A stretch of 64,000 nt of DNA from Oscillospiraceae bacterium (GCA_902787755.1 CADAHL010000007.1:62001-126000); one strand, 5' to 3'. Numbered from the stretch's first letter, positions 34,801-41,986 are shown. Notes: generated from the letters alone by a model not told the origin. Numbers and translations: made by a program.

Positions 34801-35542
34801 GGTCTTCCCAGACAGCCTCCACATCATTGACGCTCATCACGTCGACATCTTTGCCCAGATTCTCGATGGCGTACTTGTACGCGTTGGAGTCAAAGGACTG
34901 GTGGGTGATGTCAAGGCCGGTGTCAACAATAGCGATCTTGCTGCCGGCGCCGGTGTAGCCCAGATCCCAGGGTCCGGTGGTGCCGGTCATCTGCGTAGCG
35001 CTGCTGTTGTTGATCTCGTCCTCTGCGGGGTAGTACATGTTCTCGATCACGACATCCTTCACGCCGATGACGTTCTTGATGTCCTCGATCTGACCGTACT
35101 CGACCCAAGCGGAGATGATATTGGCCGCCAGGGTCAGGTTCCAGACGACGTTCAGCTGAGCGCCGCCAAGGGCCTGTGCGGAGATCTGATTGGCAAGCGC
35201 ATCCTGCTCAGCCTTCAGGTTGGCACGATAGCTGCTTGCGCTGGCCGGAGCATAGCCCGCCTCCAGGGCGGACGGTCCGTCCAGAACGATGGATACACGG
35301 ACGACCTCGTCCTCCGCGTATTCGGGTTCGGCTTCCTCTTTGATCTCGTTGGCCAGAGGCAGCCGACTTGCAATGATGTCGTTGTCGACCTGTTCGAATT
35401 CGACTTCGACGCCGCCTGCGGCCTCCTCGACAGGCTCTTCCGCGGGCTCGTCTTCATCGGCGGCAAAGCCGGTGACGCCCAGGGAAAGGACCATCGTGGC
35501 GACCAGAAGCAGGGACAGGAAACGCTTCCACGTCCTACTCAT
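28850..35542 (-). CDS. Giant secreted subtilisin-like (S8) protease with dockerin-like insert
   Basis: A 2230-residue secreted protease. ATG 35542 follows AAGGAGG; signal peptide 1-27 (ends GFA-A). Residues about 80-172 are an I9-like propeptide. The S8 catalytic domain (about 185-740) has Asp207 in IAIVDTGLD, His289 in EHGSHVAG and Ser659 in GTSMASP, with a protease-associated insert (about 490-570). A C5a-peptidase-type Fn3-like domain (about 755-925) is interrupted by a dockerin-like pair of calcium loops (829-880). Then follow a Big_2 Ig-like domain (about 1247-1330), a propeller-like stretch (about 1332-1590), an acidic linker, a cohesin-like domain (about 1665-1779), two CxxC-repeat modules (about 1787-1935) and an unrecognised C-terminus. 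No LPXTG or SLH anchor. Confidence 0.92.
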   Translation of the reverse strand: MSRTWKRFLSLLLVATMVLSLGVTGFAADEDEPAEEPVEEAAGGVEVEFEQVDNDIIASRLPLANEIKEEAEPEYAEDEVVRVSIVLDGPSALEAGYAPASASSYRANLKAEQDALANQISAQALGGAQLNVVWNLTLAANIISAWVEYGQIEDIKNVIGVKDVVIENMYYPAEDEINNSSATQMTGTTGPWDLGYTGAGSKIAIVDTGLDITHQSFDSNAYKYAIENLGKDVDVMSVNDVEAVWEDLNASAWVDSASDAYFGAKVPFGVNYVDKSLDITHVNDTQGEHGSHVAGIAAANKFIPNGDGTYSSALETVYTQGQAPDAQLLIMKVFGQGGGAADSDYFAAIEDALVLGCDSVNLSLGSGSPGFVENSVYAETLQRLLDADVGLVWANSAGNSGAWNDSALGQYGVGIYEDDINYHTGGSPATYHNTLSVASVDNTGVTGMPLIAGDGSWIFFNETGGYSNAPIKSIAGDYEYVLLVSPGVADNDYSGNDFAALGEDIIAGKIAICQRGSSSFFAKANAAAEQGAAAVIIFNNTSGTINMNLSGYEYEIPVVSITQADGFKLASIAEEKEANGITYYEGTLTITDTVKSMNNETEYLTMSSFSSWGGNGALTMKPEITAPGGNIYSIFGTSNDSNGNPQGGSDLYELMSGTSMASPQIAGINAALKQYIRETGLAGVNGLSERGLAQSLLMSTAVPIKDANSYGGYYSILKQGAGLANLENAINARSVVKVTNLPDSAPASAWSAIDDGKVKMELGEVYNGFDGAFQLTNISDEDISFYLNGEFFTQEVADGFRWEETVPVYTSLYWAVNGEPYAPVSLAYDFNGDGVSNGLDAQFLLDACAKGTADEIANADLNEDGAVNTADAKLAFEKLNGVALTLAAGETVTIAVTAEYDMSEYDEVNGNYVEGFLFVQEGATGDGALGTLHSIPVYGFNGSITDATMFDRGSRLEYGYEFGDGELVYPYMYYADSKKGGLGEDSLSVETFLVKYQGDSNKYALGGNPFGWDDEYFPERNAINAADQVAGVQFTALRNSAASRFIASYQNGIELPDSEIVGGAAFGAYFHVNNDQWYNTSRAVGLGWAAGDLKEGSKLVLNFSLAPEYYVDYTEGSVAWDELGEGASISLPIVIDNTAPDIVKVEHVVTSGVPLDDYEGDIAGNESEDKIEITVHDNQFVAAVGLYTEDGEELGWTLGAQDTIRGKENVYSFDISGNTNPHLLVQVYDYARNLATFKLNFNEEELEGEVSVQITPESLRLLRGNTAKLTADVYPWGVDGEVIWTSEDPTIASVNDNGIVTGVSVGTTTITATSMKDPNATATAEVEIFTIPATLIGILQVESGTPLLFAFDVENEKTWQPMAEMEHDVTAATLDRLSTGLIYQQDSSGYMHAIDPETLETVESSAAPTAFGAPMEDFDMGYVYNNNTGSNRAYAVAESRLLYSVDVMDNTFSRGYDLSDFLATYTGAGQFVAICWAGPSSNRGDEFLALDDAGYIWVLDTNRTGGLTNLGYVETGLKIDYPFVDATTGNSLMLGDDGELYLAHFTGGTSEFYQLPYNAEEGIFDALYLGDAGDDVWPAALLTVAVNEAEAPDDDDSLPVSPITPDMVTYVATFTEDDEIDFNDPADYVDEPETIEEPVIEEITEPAEIEEPVETTEPAGDGSLNAVRGLVDTQKTKTDVIVDIVADEDTTNGKITIDFDPTTATLISAVPGTGIQFKSVIDESADLGHYVLAYVALDPVAADESLLTLTFAYGSEGTVTINNNEINDKTGPEEIVILGSTIIPEDHEHVFGEPKWTWNEDYSSAVATFLCEDCGAARSVRAEIEEEIVKASCEEDGSATYTATVEFEGETYTDVKTVELPATGHEFGEPVWTWADDLSTATATFKCAVCEKEFEVEATVERTVDDVVTYTATAEFEDETYTDVKTVAIQARVYGNNLNMDERFTLNALIDLSEDVLADEDAYVTITKEFIEGDKAEVSVTIPVSEAIVYKNNIRKFALDIIPAWFNDEITLKLFDGEGNEIAILAKDGSALPNGFIYSGQDYLNRGLAPDAPVSAAWKEAFKALNDLGRYAQVYFKHNTGKLADVQITDLSGITAETLAAYAPTSTKLDGTSVEMYGTSMVLETGFILRCYFKLGDEKIEDLTFTVDGEEVEAVQKGEYVYLATDNLPAKKLGEAHTFAVLKGEDTLVSTSASAYSYVLSIIAGGYTGDVLNLVKGLYLYGENTKAALG

Positions 35543-35611
35543 GCATCTTTCCTCCTTCAAAATATTTATATAAGGTGTTGCCACTTTATATACGATTTAC
35601 GGTGCTCGGGA

Positions 35612-36079
35612 TCAGCCCGCCGTCTTCACGCCGCCGGGAGAATTGAGGTTCTCCTCCTCGGCGGTGCGTACACCCTCCACCTGCCGGATCGGCTCCAGTT
35701 CCCCGGGCCCGACCCAGACCGAAACGACCCGGATGCTCTCAAAGCGCCAGACCACGTCCAGCTCATGCCCCAGAGCCTGCTCGACCCGGGCGATCCCCTC
35801 ATCCAGGCTCAGGTCCTCCTCAAAGCCGATGGACACCCGGATCTGCTTCTCCGGTCGGGGAGTCGTCGTCGGCTCGGGTGAGGCTGTGGGTTCCGGTGAC
35901 GGCGAGGGCTCCGGCACGGCGGTCGGCGGAGCTGTCGTCTCCGGGATAGTCGAGGGGGCGGGCTCTTCTGTGGGCTCCGGAGTGTCTGTGGGTCCGTCTC
36001 CCGGGCGCCCGGAAGCGCATCCACACAGCAGGAGCAGCGCAAAGCACAGGATTAGGAGTCTGTAAACATTCCGCTTCAT
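35612..36079 (-). CDS. Lipoprotein carrying a free-standing I9-like propeptide domain
   Basis: A 155-residue lipoprotein: signal peptide with lipobox Cys21 (LCGC), a Pro/Thr/Glu-rich stalk (about 24-76) and a small folded domain (about 79-147). The domain matches the propeptide of the protease encoded 69 bases downstream: RVSI at the first strand, QALG..L(D/N)VVW, (V/I)S(V/A)WV..G(E/Q)(L/I)E.I(R/K).V.GV and a final EN. This is the inhibitor I9 fold, which chaperones subtilisins and inhibits them until cleaved. Here it is tethered to the membrane by a flexible stalk, so it could fold or restrain the protease in trans. No such function is known to me for a lipoprotein; it is inferred from similarity and gene order. 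Confidence 0.8.
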   Translation of the reverse strand: MKRNVYRLLILCFALLLLCGCASGRPGDGPTDTPEPTEEPAPSTIPETTAPPTAVPEPSPSPEPTASPEPTTTPRPEKQIRVSIGFEEDLSLDEGIARVEQALGHELDVVWRFESIRVVSVWVGPGELEPIRQVEGVRTAEEENLNSPGGVKTAG

Positions 36080-36166
36080 GGCCCCCTCACTTTCTTCTCC
36101 CGGCGCCGATGCGCCGCTTTACATCGTAAAAGGCAGGTAAAAAACATACCCCCCTTATTTATTTTG

Positions 36167-36195
36167 ATTATACTCAAGGCTCCGGCCTTTTGCAA
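36167..36195 (-). promoter_or_regulatory. SigmaA promoter of the lipoprotein-protease unit
   Basis: Minus-strand TTGCAA (36195-36190), 17 bp, TATAAT (36172-36167), 88 bases upstream of the lipoprotein ATG. Confidence 0.78.
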
Positions 36196-36479
36196 GTTTT
36201 TTTCTGGTCGCCCGGACACTCGCAATCCCAAATAATCTCTCCGTTTCCTGGGGATCTTTGGATAAACTTCACAAAACAGACACCGTCTTTTTACCAAAGT
36301 CACCATTCTCGGTCCCTTACTTCAGGGATCCTCTGTTTTTCCGTGGCTGACCTCCTGGTTGCTCGTGTTGCACGGACAGCCACAGAAATCGTGTCGGCTA
36401 CACCTGAGACTATATTCATTCCGCGGGTTCCCGTCAACAGATCTTTCATATGACGCGATCAAATTATCCCTTTTCAGGG
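36196..36479. other. Intergenic stretch without a recognised gene
   Basis: About 280 bases, noticeably more AT-rich than the flanks, between the lipoprotein promoter and the terminator of the VWA gene. A 49-codon minus-strand frame from ATG 36451 exists but has no ribosome site and an Arg-rich product; it is not called. No tRNA, riboswitch core or repeat was recognised. Confidence 0.5.
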
Positions 36480-36510
36480 AAGGCCGGAGGGGCAGAACCT
36501 CTCCGGCCTT
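36480..36510 (-). terminator. Terminator of the moxR-VWA unit
   Basis: Thirteen-base stem AAGGCCGGAGGGG (36480-36492) / CCTCTCCGGCCTT (36498-36510) with one wobble pair and a five-base loop, directly after the VWA stop codon. The minus-strand 3' side reads CCTTCCCTG, a weak U-tract. Confidence 0.6.
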
Positions 36511-36512
36511 TG

Positions 36513-38222
36513 TCACAGATTCCTCAGTTGGTTTCGGATCAGCATCCCTACCGTATCCGCCAGGCGATCCAGACTCTGGATCCGGGCAAAGTCCCGGCCG
36601 TAGACCAGCTTGGCCGCGGGCAGATCCTCATCGCTGCCGGTGAAGACGCAGATCACCGCGATGCCCTCGGCACGGGCTCGTCGCACCTCCAGAGCCGTGT
36701 CCCGGATCCCGGCATCCTTCTCGTAGGGGATCCATTCCTCTTCCCCCGCTCCGGGCATGCGTACGATGTCGTTGGGCTTTACGTCCGACAGCACGATCAG
36801 CAGCTTGTGCTCCCAGGGACTCTTTTCCATCAGATGCCGGGCCGCCCGGATGGCCAGACCGTCCCGATTGCAGCCGTTGGACACGTATTCGAAGATTCTC
36901 TCGTTGTCCCTCGGCCGATCATAGTCCCGAAAGATCCGCAGGATGGTGTATCCGGTCATGGAGCAGAAGCCCATGACCCGGCAGGGGATTCCGCTCTGGG
37001 TCAGGGCGCTGGCGATCATGTAGCCCTGGTTGGACACGGTCTCCTGCCGGTCCTTCTGGGAGGTGGAGGCGTCCAGCAGGATATCCACGCTGACCTCGCC
37101 CATATTCCCCCGCTCCTGGCGGGTGAAGATCCGGTCGTCGTCCAGGTACAGGCCCCGCCAGACTCGCCCGCCGTCCAAGCTGCCGGAGTCGGTGCGGATG
37201 GCCGCGGGGCGCAGATACAGCAGCACCGAGTTCTGAATCGCCCCGGACAGCCGCCGCTCGGCGGCCCGGTTCCGGGCAAGCTCGGCCTGGTAGGCCCGGC
37301 GGTTTTTCTCGATCTGGGCCGCCTCCTTCTCCCGGTGCAGGGCCTCGAAGCCGTTCTGGATCTTCGCCTCTCCCCTCTCGCCCCCGGTAATGAGCAGGTG
37401 GCAGTTCTGATGGCTGCCGGTACACAGTCTCCGTTCCAGCTCCCGGGTCTCCGGCAGAGGGTACAGAGAGCGGCCGAACTTGGCGCTCATAAAAGCCCGC
37501 AGCTCCTCCGGCGTCAAACTGGTGCGCAGATCCGCCTGCTCTCCTCCCTCGGTGGAAGCGCCGCCGTACAGATTTTTCGGGTGGTCGGCAAAGCCCAGGC
37601 CAAAGCGCCGGTAGCGCCTTGCCCCCTTTCTGCCGTCTCGTTTTCCGAAACCGGGAAGCGCAAAATGCCGCTCCTGCCGGCGCTCGGCCAGCCGGATCTG
37701 GAACCAGCGCTGCAGCAGTTCCTCCGCCCGGGCAACGATCTGATCCGTATCCAGCTCCGGGGGAAACTCCAGCTCATCCAGGAGCTTCTCGTCGTAGCGG
37801 CTGATGTGGACCGGCTGGTCCAGGACCCGCCGCCAGTGGGCGCAGCTCATGCAGTCCAGCAGCCGGTAATCGTCAGGCTGACCGCCAAACTGAGCCAGCC
37901 AGCGCCGGGCGTAGCTCTCCCGGAGCCAGGCCAGCACCGGCCGGTCCTTCTCCTCCCGGTGGAAGACGCAGTTCTCCAGCCCCAGCCAGAGCAGCCCCTC
38001 GTACTCGTCCCGGTCCTCATCCTGCTGAAAGGAGGCGAAGACCTTCTCCAGTCGGGGCCAGTCATAGTGACGGCGCACCGCCCCGATGATGATATTCCAA
38101 TACAGCTCCGCCTGTCCGTCGGCATCATAGGCCTTGAAATCCGGCTGAAAGGCATAGCTCCGGGCCGCGTTCCAGATGATGTTCATGGCCCGGCGCTGCT
38201 GCAGCTGTGATACCTCGTTCAT
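36513..38222 (-). CDS. VWA-domain protein, partner of a MoxR ATPase
   Basis: A 569-residue cytoplasmic protein. The C-terminal half (about 375-569) is a von Willebrand A domain with a complete metal site: DILLDASTS (DxSxS), a Thr in the CSMTGYT region and Asp in VLSDVKPND. The N-terminal half is helical and charged and resembles the NorD/CoxE-type proteins. In known pairs (NorQ-NorD, CbbQ-CbbO, MoxR-VWA) the ATPase and VWA protein together remodel or insert metals into a target enzyme. The ATPase gene overlaps by four bases. No obvious client enzyme is next door. Confidence 0.82.
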   Translation of the reverse strand: MNEVSQLQQRRAMNIIWNAARSYAFQPDFKAYDADGQAELYWNIIIGAVRRHYDWPRLEKVFASFQQDEDRDEYEGLLWLGLENCVFHREEKDRPVLAWLRESYARRWLAQFGGQPDDYRLLDCMSCAHWRRVLDQPVHISRYDEKLLDELEFPPELDTDQIVARAEELLQRWFQIRLAERRQERHFALPGFGKRDGRKGARRYRRFGLGFADHPKNLYGGASTEGGEQADLRTSLTPEELRAFMSAKFGRSLYPLPETRELERRLCTGSHQNCHLLITGGERGEAKIQNGFEALHREKEAAQIEKNRRAYQAELARNRAAERRLSGAIQNSVLLYLRPAAIRTDSGSLDGGRVWRGLYLDDDRIFTRQERGNMGEVSVDILLDASTSQKDRQETVSNQGYMIASALTQSGIPCRVMGFCSMTGYTILRIFRDYDRPRDNERIFEYVSNGCNRDGLAIRAARHLMEKSPWEHKLLIVLSDVKPNDIVRMPGAGEEEWIPYEKDAGIRDTALEVRRARAEGIAVICVFTGSDEDLPAAKLVYGRDFARIQSLDRLADTVGMLIRNQLRNL

Positions 38223-39136
38223 GACTGTGCAAAAAGCTGTCCGGCGCCCAGATCGCCCCGGATCCTGGCGGCGATCAGGTCCGCCACCAGCTGCCGCTCG
38301 AACTCATCGAAGGACTTGTTGGTGATGCCCAGCTCCAACGCCTGTCCCAGGTTCAGGCCTTGACGGGTCAGTCCGATGGCGGCGATCAGGCCCCGCAGAT
38401 CCAGCGCTTTGGTGGAGATCTCCGAGCTCTCGCATTTCTTGCGGATGTCCCCGAACAGCCCGGCCAGCTGCTCGGCATATTCCGGGCGCAGATTGGGAAA
38501 CTGCTCCCGCAGCAGCCGGTCCAGGTTCGTCTCGGAGATGATGGGCATGTTGATGACCAGAAAGCGAGAGGCCAGGGCTTCGTTCAGCTCCCGGGTCCCG
38601 GCATAGCCGTAGTTCATGGTGGCAATAAATCTGGTGCAGGGGCTCAGGGTGATGCGCTCATAGCCCGGCACGTCGATGATCCGCCGGAAGTCCAGCGTAG
38701 CGTGGAGCACCGCCAGGGACTCGTTCTTGGCCATATTGATTTCATCCAGGATCCCGAAGCCGCCCAGCTCGGCGCACTGGGTCACCGGTCCCTTCCGGAA
38801 TCGCACCTGCCCGTCCCGGAAGGTGTCGGTGCCGATGAGGGAGGCGGCATCTGTATTCAAATAGAAGGAGATATCCCATTCCGGTCTGCCGAACACCGCC
38901 GCCAGATTCTCCGCCAGCACGTTCTTGCCGGTGGCCTTTGGCCCGACCAGCAGCAAGTTCTCTCCGGCCAGCAGGCCAGCCAGGGCCATGTGCCAGATCT
39001 CAGGTCCATAATAATGAAACCGGGGCCGCGGCACCCGGTTCTCACTGCCGGTTGGGACCGGCCAGCGCTCCCGGAACTCCCGGATCGCCTCCAGGACCGA
39101 TTCCTCTATTCCCTGCTGTCTCAGAAATTCTTCCAT
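38219..39136 (-). CDS. MoxR/CbbQ-type AAA+ ATPase
   Basis: A 305-residue AAA+ chaperone. Walker A LLVGPKATGKNVLAENLA (about 62-79), Walker B GGFGILDEINMAK, sensor 1 RFIATMNYGYAGTRELNEALASRF with the arginine finger, then a helical lid to about 300. The Walker A reads GPKATGKN, where the last residue is Asn instead of Thr/Ser; GxxxxGKN is rare and may weaken magnesium coordination. Ribosome site GGAGGCG and a promoter at 39171-39199 precede it. It forms a two-gene unit with the VWA protein. Confidence 0.85.
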   Translation of the reverse strand: MEEFLRQQGIEESVLEAIREFRERWPVPTGSENRVPRPRFHYYGPEIWHMALAGLLAGENLLLVGPKATGKNVLAENLAAVFGRPEWDISFYLNTDAASLIGTDTFRDGQVRFRKGPVTQCAELGGFGILDEINMAKNESLAVLHATLDFRRIIDVPGYERITLSPCTRFIATMNYGYAGTRELNEALASRFLVINMPIISETNLDRLLREQFPNLRPEYAEQLAGLFGDIRKKCESSEISTKALDLRGLIAAIGLTRQGLNLGQALELGITNKSFDEFERQLVADLIAARIRGDLGAGQLFAQS

Positions 39137-39170
39137 AACACGCCTCCGATTCTTCTGTTTTCCTCTTTAT

Positions 39171-39199
39171 AATATAGTCTTCCTTATGACAAAAAGCAA
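39171..39199 (-). promoter_or_regulatory. Promoter of the moxR-VWA unit
   Basis: Minus-strand TTGCTT (39199-39194), 17 bp, TATATT (39176-39171). The -35 box overlaps the U-tract of the upstream uxuB terminator. Confidence 0.55.
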
Positions 39200-39200
39200 G

Positions 39201-39225
39201 GCCCGGCGCGGGAATCGCGCCGGGC
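39201..39225 (-). terminator. Terminator of the uxuA-uxuB operon
   Basis: Ten-base perfect stem GCCCGGCGCG (39201-39210) / CGCGCCGGGC (39216-39225), then CTTGCTTTTTG on the minus strand. Confidence 0.85.
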
Positions 39226-39269
39226 AAAGGTATTTACAGAAAAGAGGGGTCCGGGAGGGGCAGGCAGAT

Positions 39270-40838
39270 TCAGTCCTCGTTCACGTATTTGTGCAGGGTG
39301 CTGCGGACCGCACCGGGACCGGCGATCAGCTCGGCAAAGAACTCGCAGACTCTCCCGGCCAGGCCGGTCTCCACCAGATCCACGCCAAAAATGGAGGCAT
39401 TGCGCAGCAGGCCCTCCAGCCGCTCCCGGATCTCGGTCTGTCCGGGGACCTGTCCCAGGCGGAAGTCCGCCACAAAGGACTGGGCGGTGGCCAGCAGCGG
39501 ATCGGGAGAGGGCTCGAAGCTCTCGCCCTGGTCGTTCACCGCCATCAGGTAGCGCAGCCAGCCGGCGAAGACCAGCGGGATCAGCCGCAGGTCGTTCACA
39601 TCCAGGCTGTCCGACTTCAGATAGGCCTTGATGGTCTCGCCGAAGCGGATGGGCAGCTTCTGGGAGGTATCGGTGGCAATGCGCTGGGGCGTGTCGGGCA
39701 TGAAGGGGTTGGGGATGCGGACCTTCACCACCGTGTCGATGAAGTCCCGGGGCTTGATGATGCCAGGGTCGGTGACCACGGGCAGGCCCTCTTTATAGCC
39801 AATGATCTCCACCAGCTTCTTCAGATCCTCATCCTGCATCTCCTGCCAGATGTGTTCAAAGCCCAGCAGGCAGCCATAGACGGCCAGGGCGGTGTGCAGG
39901 GGGTTGAGGCAGGTGCAGACCTTCATCCGCTCCACCTTGTCCACGGTCTGACGGTCGGTGAAGTAGAACCCGGCCTTCTCCAGGCAGGGACGGCCGTTGG
40001 GGAAATCGTCCTCAATGACCAGGTACTCGCTCTCCTCGGCGTTGACGTAGGGGGCTTTGACGGTGCCCCGGGCGTTGCGCACCGGCGCGAAGCCCTCCAG
40101 GCCGTCCTTCTCCAGCATGGCGCCCACGCTCAGGTCCGGGCTTGGGGTGATCTTGTCGATCATGGTCCAGGGGAAGGACACCTTCTTCCCGTCCTCGATA
40201 TAGGCCTTGAAGCCCTCGTCGCCCCAGGCTTCGGCAAAGGCGGTCATGGCCGCCTTGAGCTTGTCGCCGTTGTGGGAGCAGTTGTCGGTGCTCACCATGG
40301 CAATGGGCGCCGCGCCGGCCCGATAGCGCTCCAGCAGCAGGGCCGCGACTCTGCCCATGTAGCTCTTGGCCTCCTCCGGGGTCAGAGCCAGATCGGCCTT
40401 CACGTCCTCGGCCTGGAGGCTGTAGCCCTTCTCGGTGATGGTAAAGCTGGCCAGCTGCAGGGAGGGATTGCGGAAGATCTCCTTCAGCCGCTCCTCGCCG
40501 CCGTAGAGATAGCAGGTCTCGGCCATGGCGCCGAGGATGTTCTTCTCCACGCTGCCGTTGGCTTTCAGGGTCACCACCACGGCCAGATCGTCATACTTCT
40601 CGCCGCCGCGGTCCATACGCTCCACGGCGATGATGCCGCGGTCCAGTTCGCCCTCGTTCAGAAGCCGCTGGGCTGCCATCCCGTGCAGCGCCTTGAAAAT
40701 GTTGCCCGCGCCAAAGTGCAGCCAGATGGGCTTCTCCTTTGTCCGGGCGATCATGGCCTCCCGGTCATATTCCGGCAGCCGGTAGCCCTTGGCTTCCCAA
40801 GTCTTTCTGTCTTTTAACGATTCCGAATTCAGCTTCAT
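39270..40838 (-). CDS. uxuB: Fructuronate reductase (mannitol dehydrogenase family)
   Basis: NAD-dependent oxidoreductase that interconverts D-fructuronate and D-mannonate in glucuronate catabolism; 522 residues. N-terminal Rossmann part with IWLHFGAGNIFKALHGMAAQ; central MVSTDNCSHNGDKL; the C-terminal domain carries the catalytic Lys region (VTDPGIIKPRDFIDTVVKVRIPNPFMPDTPQ contains the conserved Asn and His/Pro positions). ATG 40838 has GGGGAG eight bases upstream; a GTG at 40847 overlapping the uxuA stop has none. It follows the mannonate dehydratase gene directly, so both enzymes act in sequence. Mannitol or tagaturonate reductases are relatives, but the uxuA neighbour decides for fructuronate. 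Confidence 0.9.
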   Translation of the reverse strand: MKLNSESLKDRKTWEAKGYRLPEYDREAMIARTKEKPIWLHFGAGNIFKALHGMAAQRLLNEGELDRGIIAVERMDRGGEKYDDLAVVVTLKANGSVEKNILGAMAETCYLYGGEERLKEIFRNPSLQLASFTITEKGYSLQAEDVKADLALTPEEAKSYMGRVAALLLERYRAGAAPIAMVSTDNCSHNGDKLKAAMTAFAEAWGDEGFKAYIEDGKKVSFPWTMIDKITPSPDLSVGAMLEKDGLEGFAPVRNARGTVKAPYVNAEESEYLVIEDDFPNGRPCLEKAGFYFTDRQTVDKVERMKVCTCLNPLHTALAVYGCLLGFEHIWQEMQDEDLKKLVEIIGYKEGLPVVTDPGIIKPRDFIDTVVKVRIPNPFMPDTPQRIATDTSQKLPIRFGETIKAYLKSDSLDVNDLRLIPLVFAGWLRYLMAVNDQGESFEPSPDPLLATAQSFVADFRLGQVPGQTEIRERLEGLLRNASIFGVDLVETGLAGRVCEFFAELIAGPGAVRSTLHKYVNED

Positions 40839-40843
40839 ATTGT

Positions 40844-41956
40844 TCACTCCCCAATTTCGAATTCCGAATTCCGAACTCCGAATTTATCCATCAGATCCCA
40901 AGCGCCCAGCATGTACATGATGCCCAGGGCCCGGTCGTACAGACCGTAGCCGGGGCGCACATTGCCCGGCTTCTCGTCCCACAGGTGACGGCCGTGGTCG
41001 GGGCGGATGTAGCCCTCATAGCCGCAGTCGTGATAGGCCCGGAGAATATCCAGGATGCCGGTGTCGCCGTCGCAGTCCCGGTGGCTGGCCTCGGAGAAGT
41101 CGCCGTTCTCGAAGTGCTTGACGTTGCGGATGTGGGCGAAGGCGATGCGGTCGCAGTGCTTGCGCACGATGGCGGCCACATTGTTCTCGGGATTGGCGTT
41201 AAGAGAGCCGGAGCAGAGGGTCAGGCAGTTGTAGGGGTCGTCCACCATCTTCAGGAAGCGGTCGATGCTCTCGGCATCCACCAGCAGCCGGGGCAGGCCG
41301 AAGATATCCCAGGGGGGATCGTCCATGTGGACCGCCATCTTGATATCGCACTCGTGGCACACGGGCATCAGGCGCTCCAAGAAGTAACGGAAGTTCTCCC
41401 ACAGCTTCTCCTTGGTGACGGGCTTGTACTTTTCAAACAGCTCGTCCAGCTTGGCCATGCGCTCGGGCTCCCAGCCGGGGAAAGTCATGTGATACTTCTC
41501 GGTGAAGCTCATCACATAGTCGGCCATCTCCTTGGGGTCGTCCTGGATCATATCCTTCTGGTAGAACAGAGCCGTGGAGCCGTCCCCCACCGGGTGGAAC
41601 AGGTCGGAACGGGTCCAGTCGAAGATGGGCATGAAGTTGTAGCAGATCACCTTCACGCCGAAGGGGGCCAGGTTGCGGATGGTCTGGATGTAGTTGTCGA
41701 TGTAGGCGTCCCGGGTGGGCAGGCCGATCTTGATGTCGTCATGGACGTTGACGGACTCCACCACGTCGGCGTTGAAGCCGGCGGCGCGGATCTGATCCAC
41801 AACCACCTTGATCTCCTCAGGCTGCCAGACTTCGCCGGGCATCTTGTCGTGCAGGGCCCAGACGATGGTGCTCACTCCGGGGATCTGACGGATATCGCTC
41901 AAGCTGATCTTGTCGTTGCCTTCGCCGTACCAGCGAAAGCCCATCTGCATAGGCAT
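40844..41956 (-). CDS. uxuA: D-mannonate dehydratase
   Basis: TIM-barrel enzyme that dehydrates D-mannonate to 2-keto-3-deoxygluconate; 370 residues, as expected. Visible are MGFRWYGEGNDKISLSDIRQIPG at the start, VICYNFMPIFDW, MAVHMDDPPWDIFGLPR (metal ligands), LCSGSL and RIAFAHIRNVK with the late DHGRHLWDE. ATG 41956 follows AGGAGGG. The last dozen codons (after LMDKFG) read into a GAATTC-rich repeat, giving VRNSEFEIGE, which is not part of the family fold. The upstream region contains a divergent promoter pair with an AraC-type regulator. Confidence 0.95.
   Translation of the reverse strand: MPMQMGFRWYGEGNDKISLSDIRQIPGVSTIVWALHDKMPGEVWQPEEIKVVVDQIRAAGFNADVVESVNVHDDIKIGLPTRDAYIDNYIQTIRNLAPFGVKVICYNFMPIFDWTRSDLFHPVGDGSTALFYQKDMIQDDPKEMADYVMSFTEKYHMTFPGWEPERMAKLDELFEKYKPVTKEKLWENFRYFLERLMPVCHECDIKMAVHMDDPPWDIFGLPRLLVDAESIDRFLKMVDDPYNCLTLCSGSLNANPENNVAAIVRKHCDRIAFAHIRNVKHFENGDFSEASHRDCDGDTGILDILRAYHDCGYEGYIRPDHGRHLWDEKPGNVRPGYGLYDRALGIMYMLGAWDLMDKFGVRNSEFEIGE
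40851..40884. repeat. Short GAATTC-type tandem repeat at the uxuA 3' end
   Basis: The run AATTTCGAATTCCGAATT continues as CCGAACTCCGAATTT: about four imperfect 8-base units (TCCGAATT). It encodes the end of uxuA and adjoins the uxuB ribosome site. Such CCGAATT arrays are frequent intergenic filler in related genomes (from memory). Confidence 0.55.
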
Positions 41957-41986
41957 AGAGAAACCCTCCTGTTGTTTTGTGCACTT

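Noticed and set aside
28850..35542. LPXTG or S-layer anchoring of the giant protease
   Set aside because: The C-terminus has no LPXTG, hydrophobic helix or SLH repeat; the chain ends in ENTKAALG.
28679..35881. Very long open frame (2400 codons) on the plus strand, opposite the protease gene
   Set aside because: It is the antisense shadow of the S8 protease; its translation is a low-complexity His/Val/Gly/Gln-rich chain without family motifs, as expected from codon bias in GC-rich genes.
36322..36516. Small minus-strand frames between 36.1 and 36.5 kb
   Set aside because: No ribosome site, unusual Arg/Ser/Cys composition and overlap with the VWA-gene terminator; treated as non-coding.
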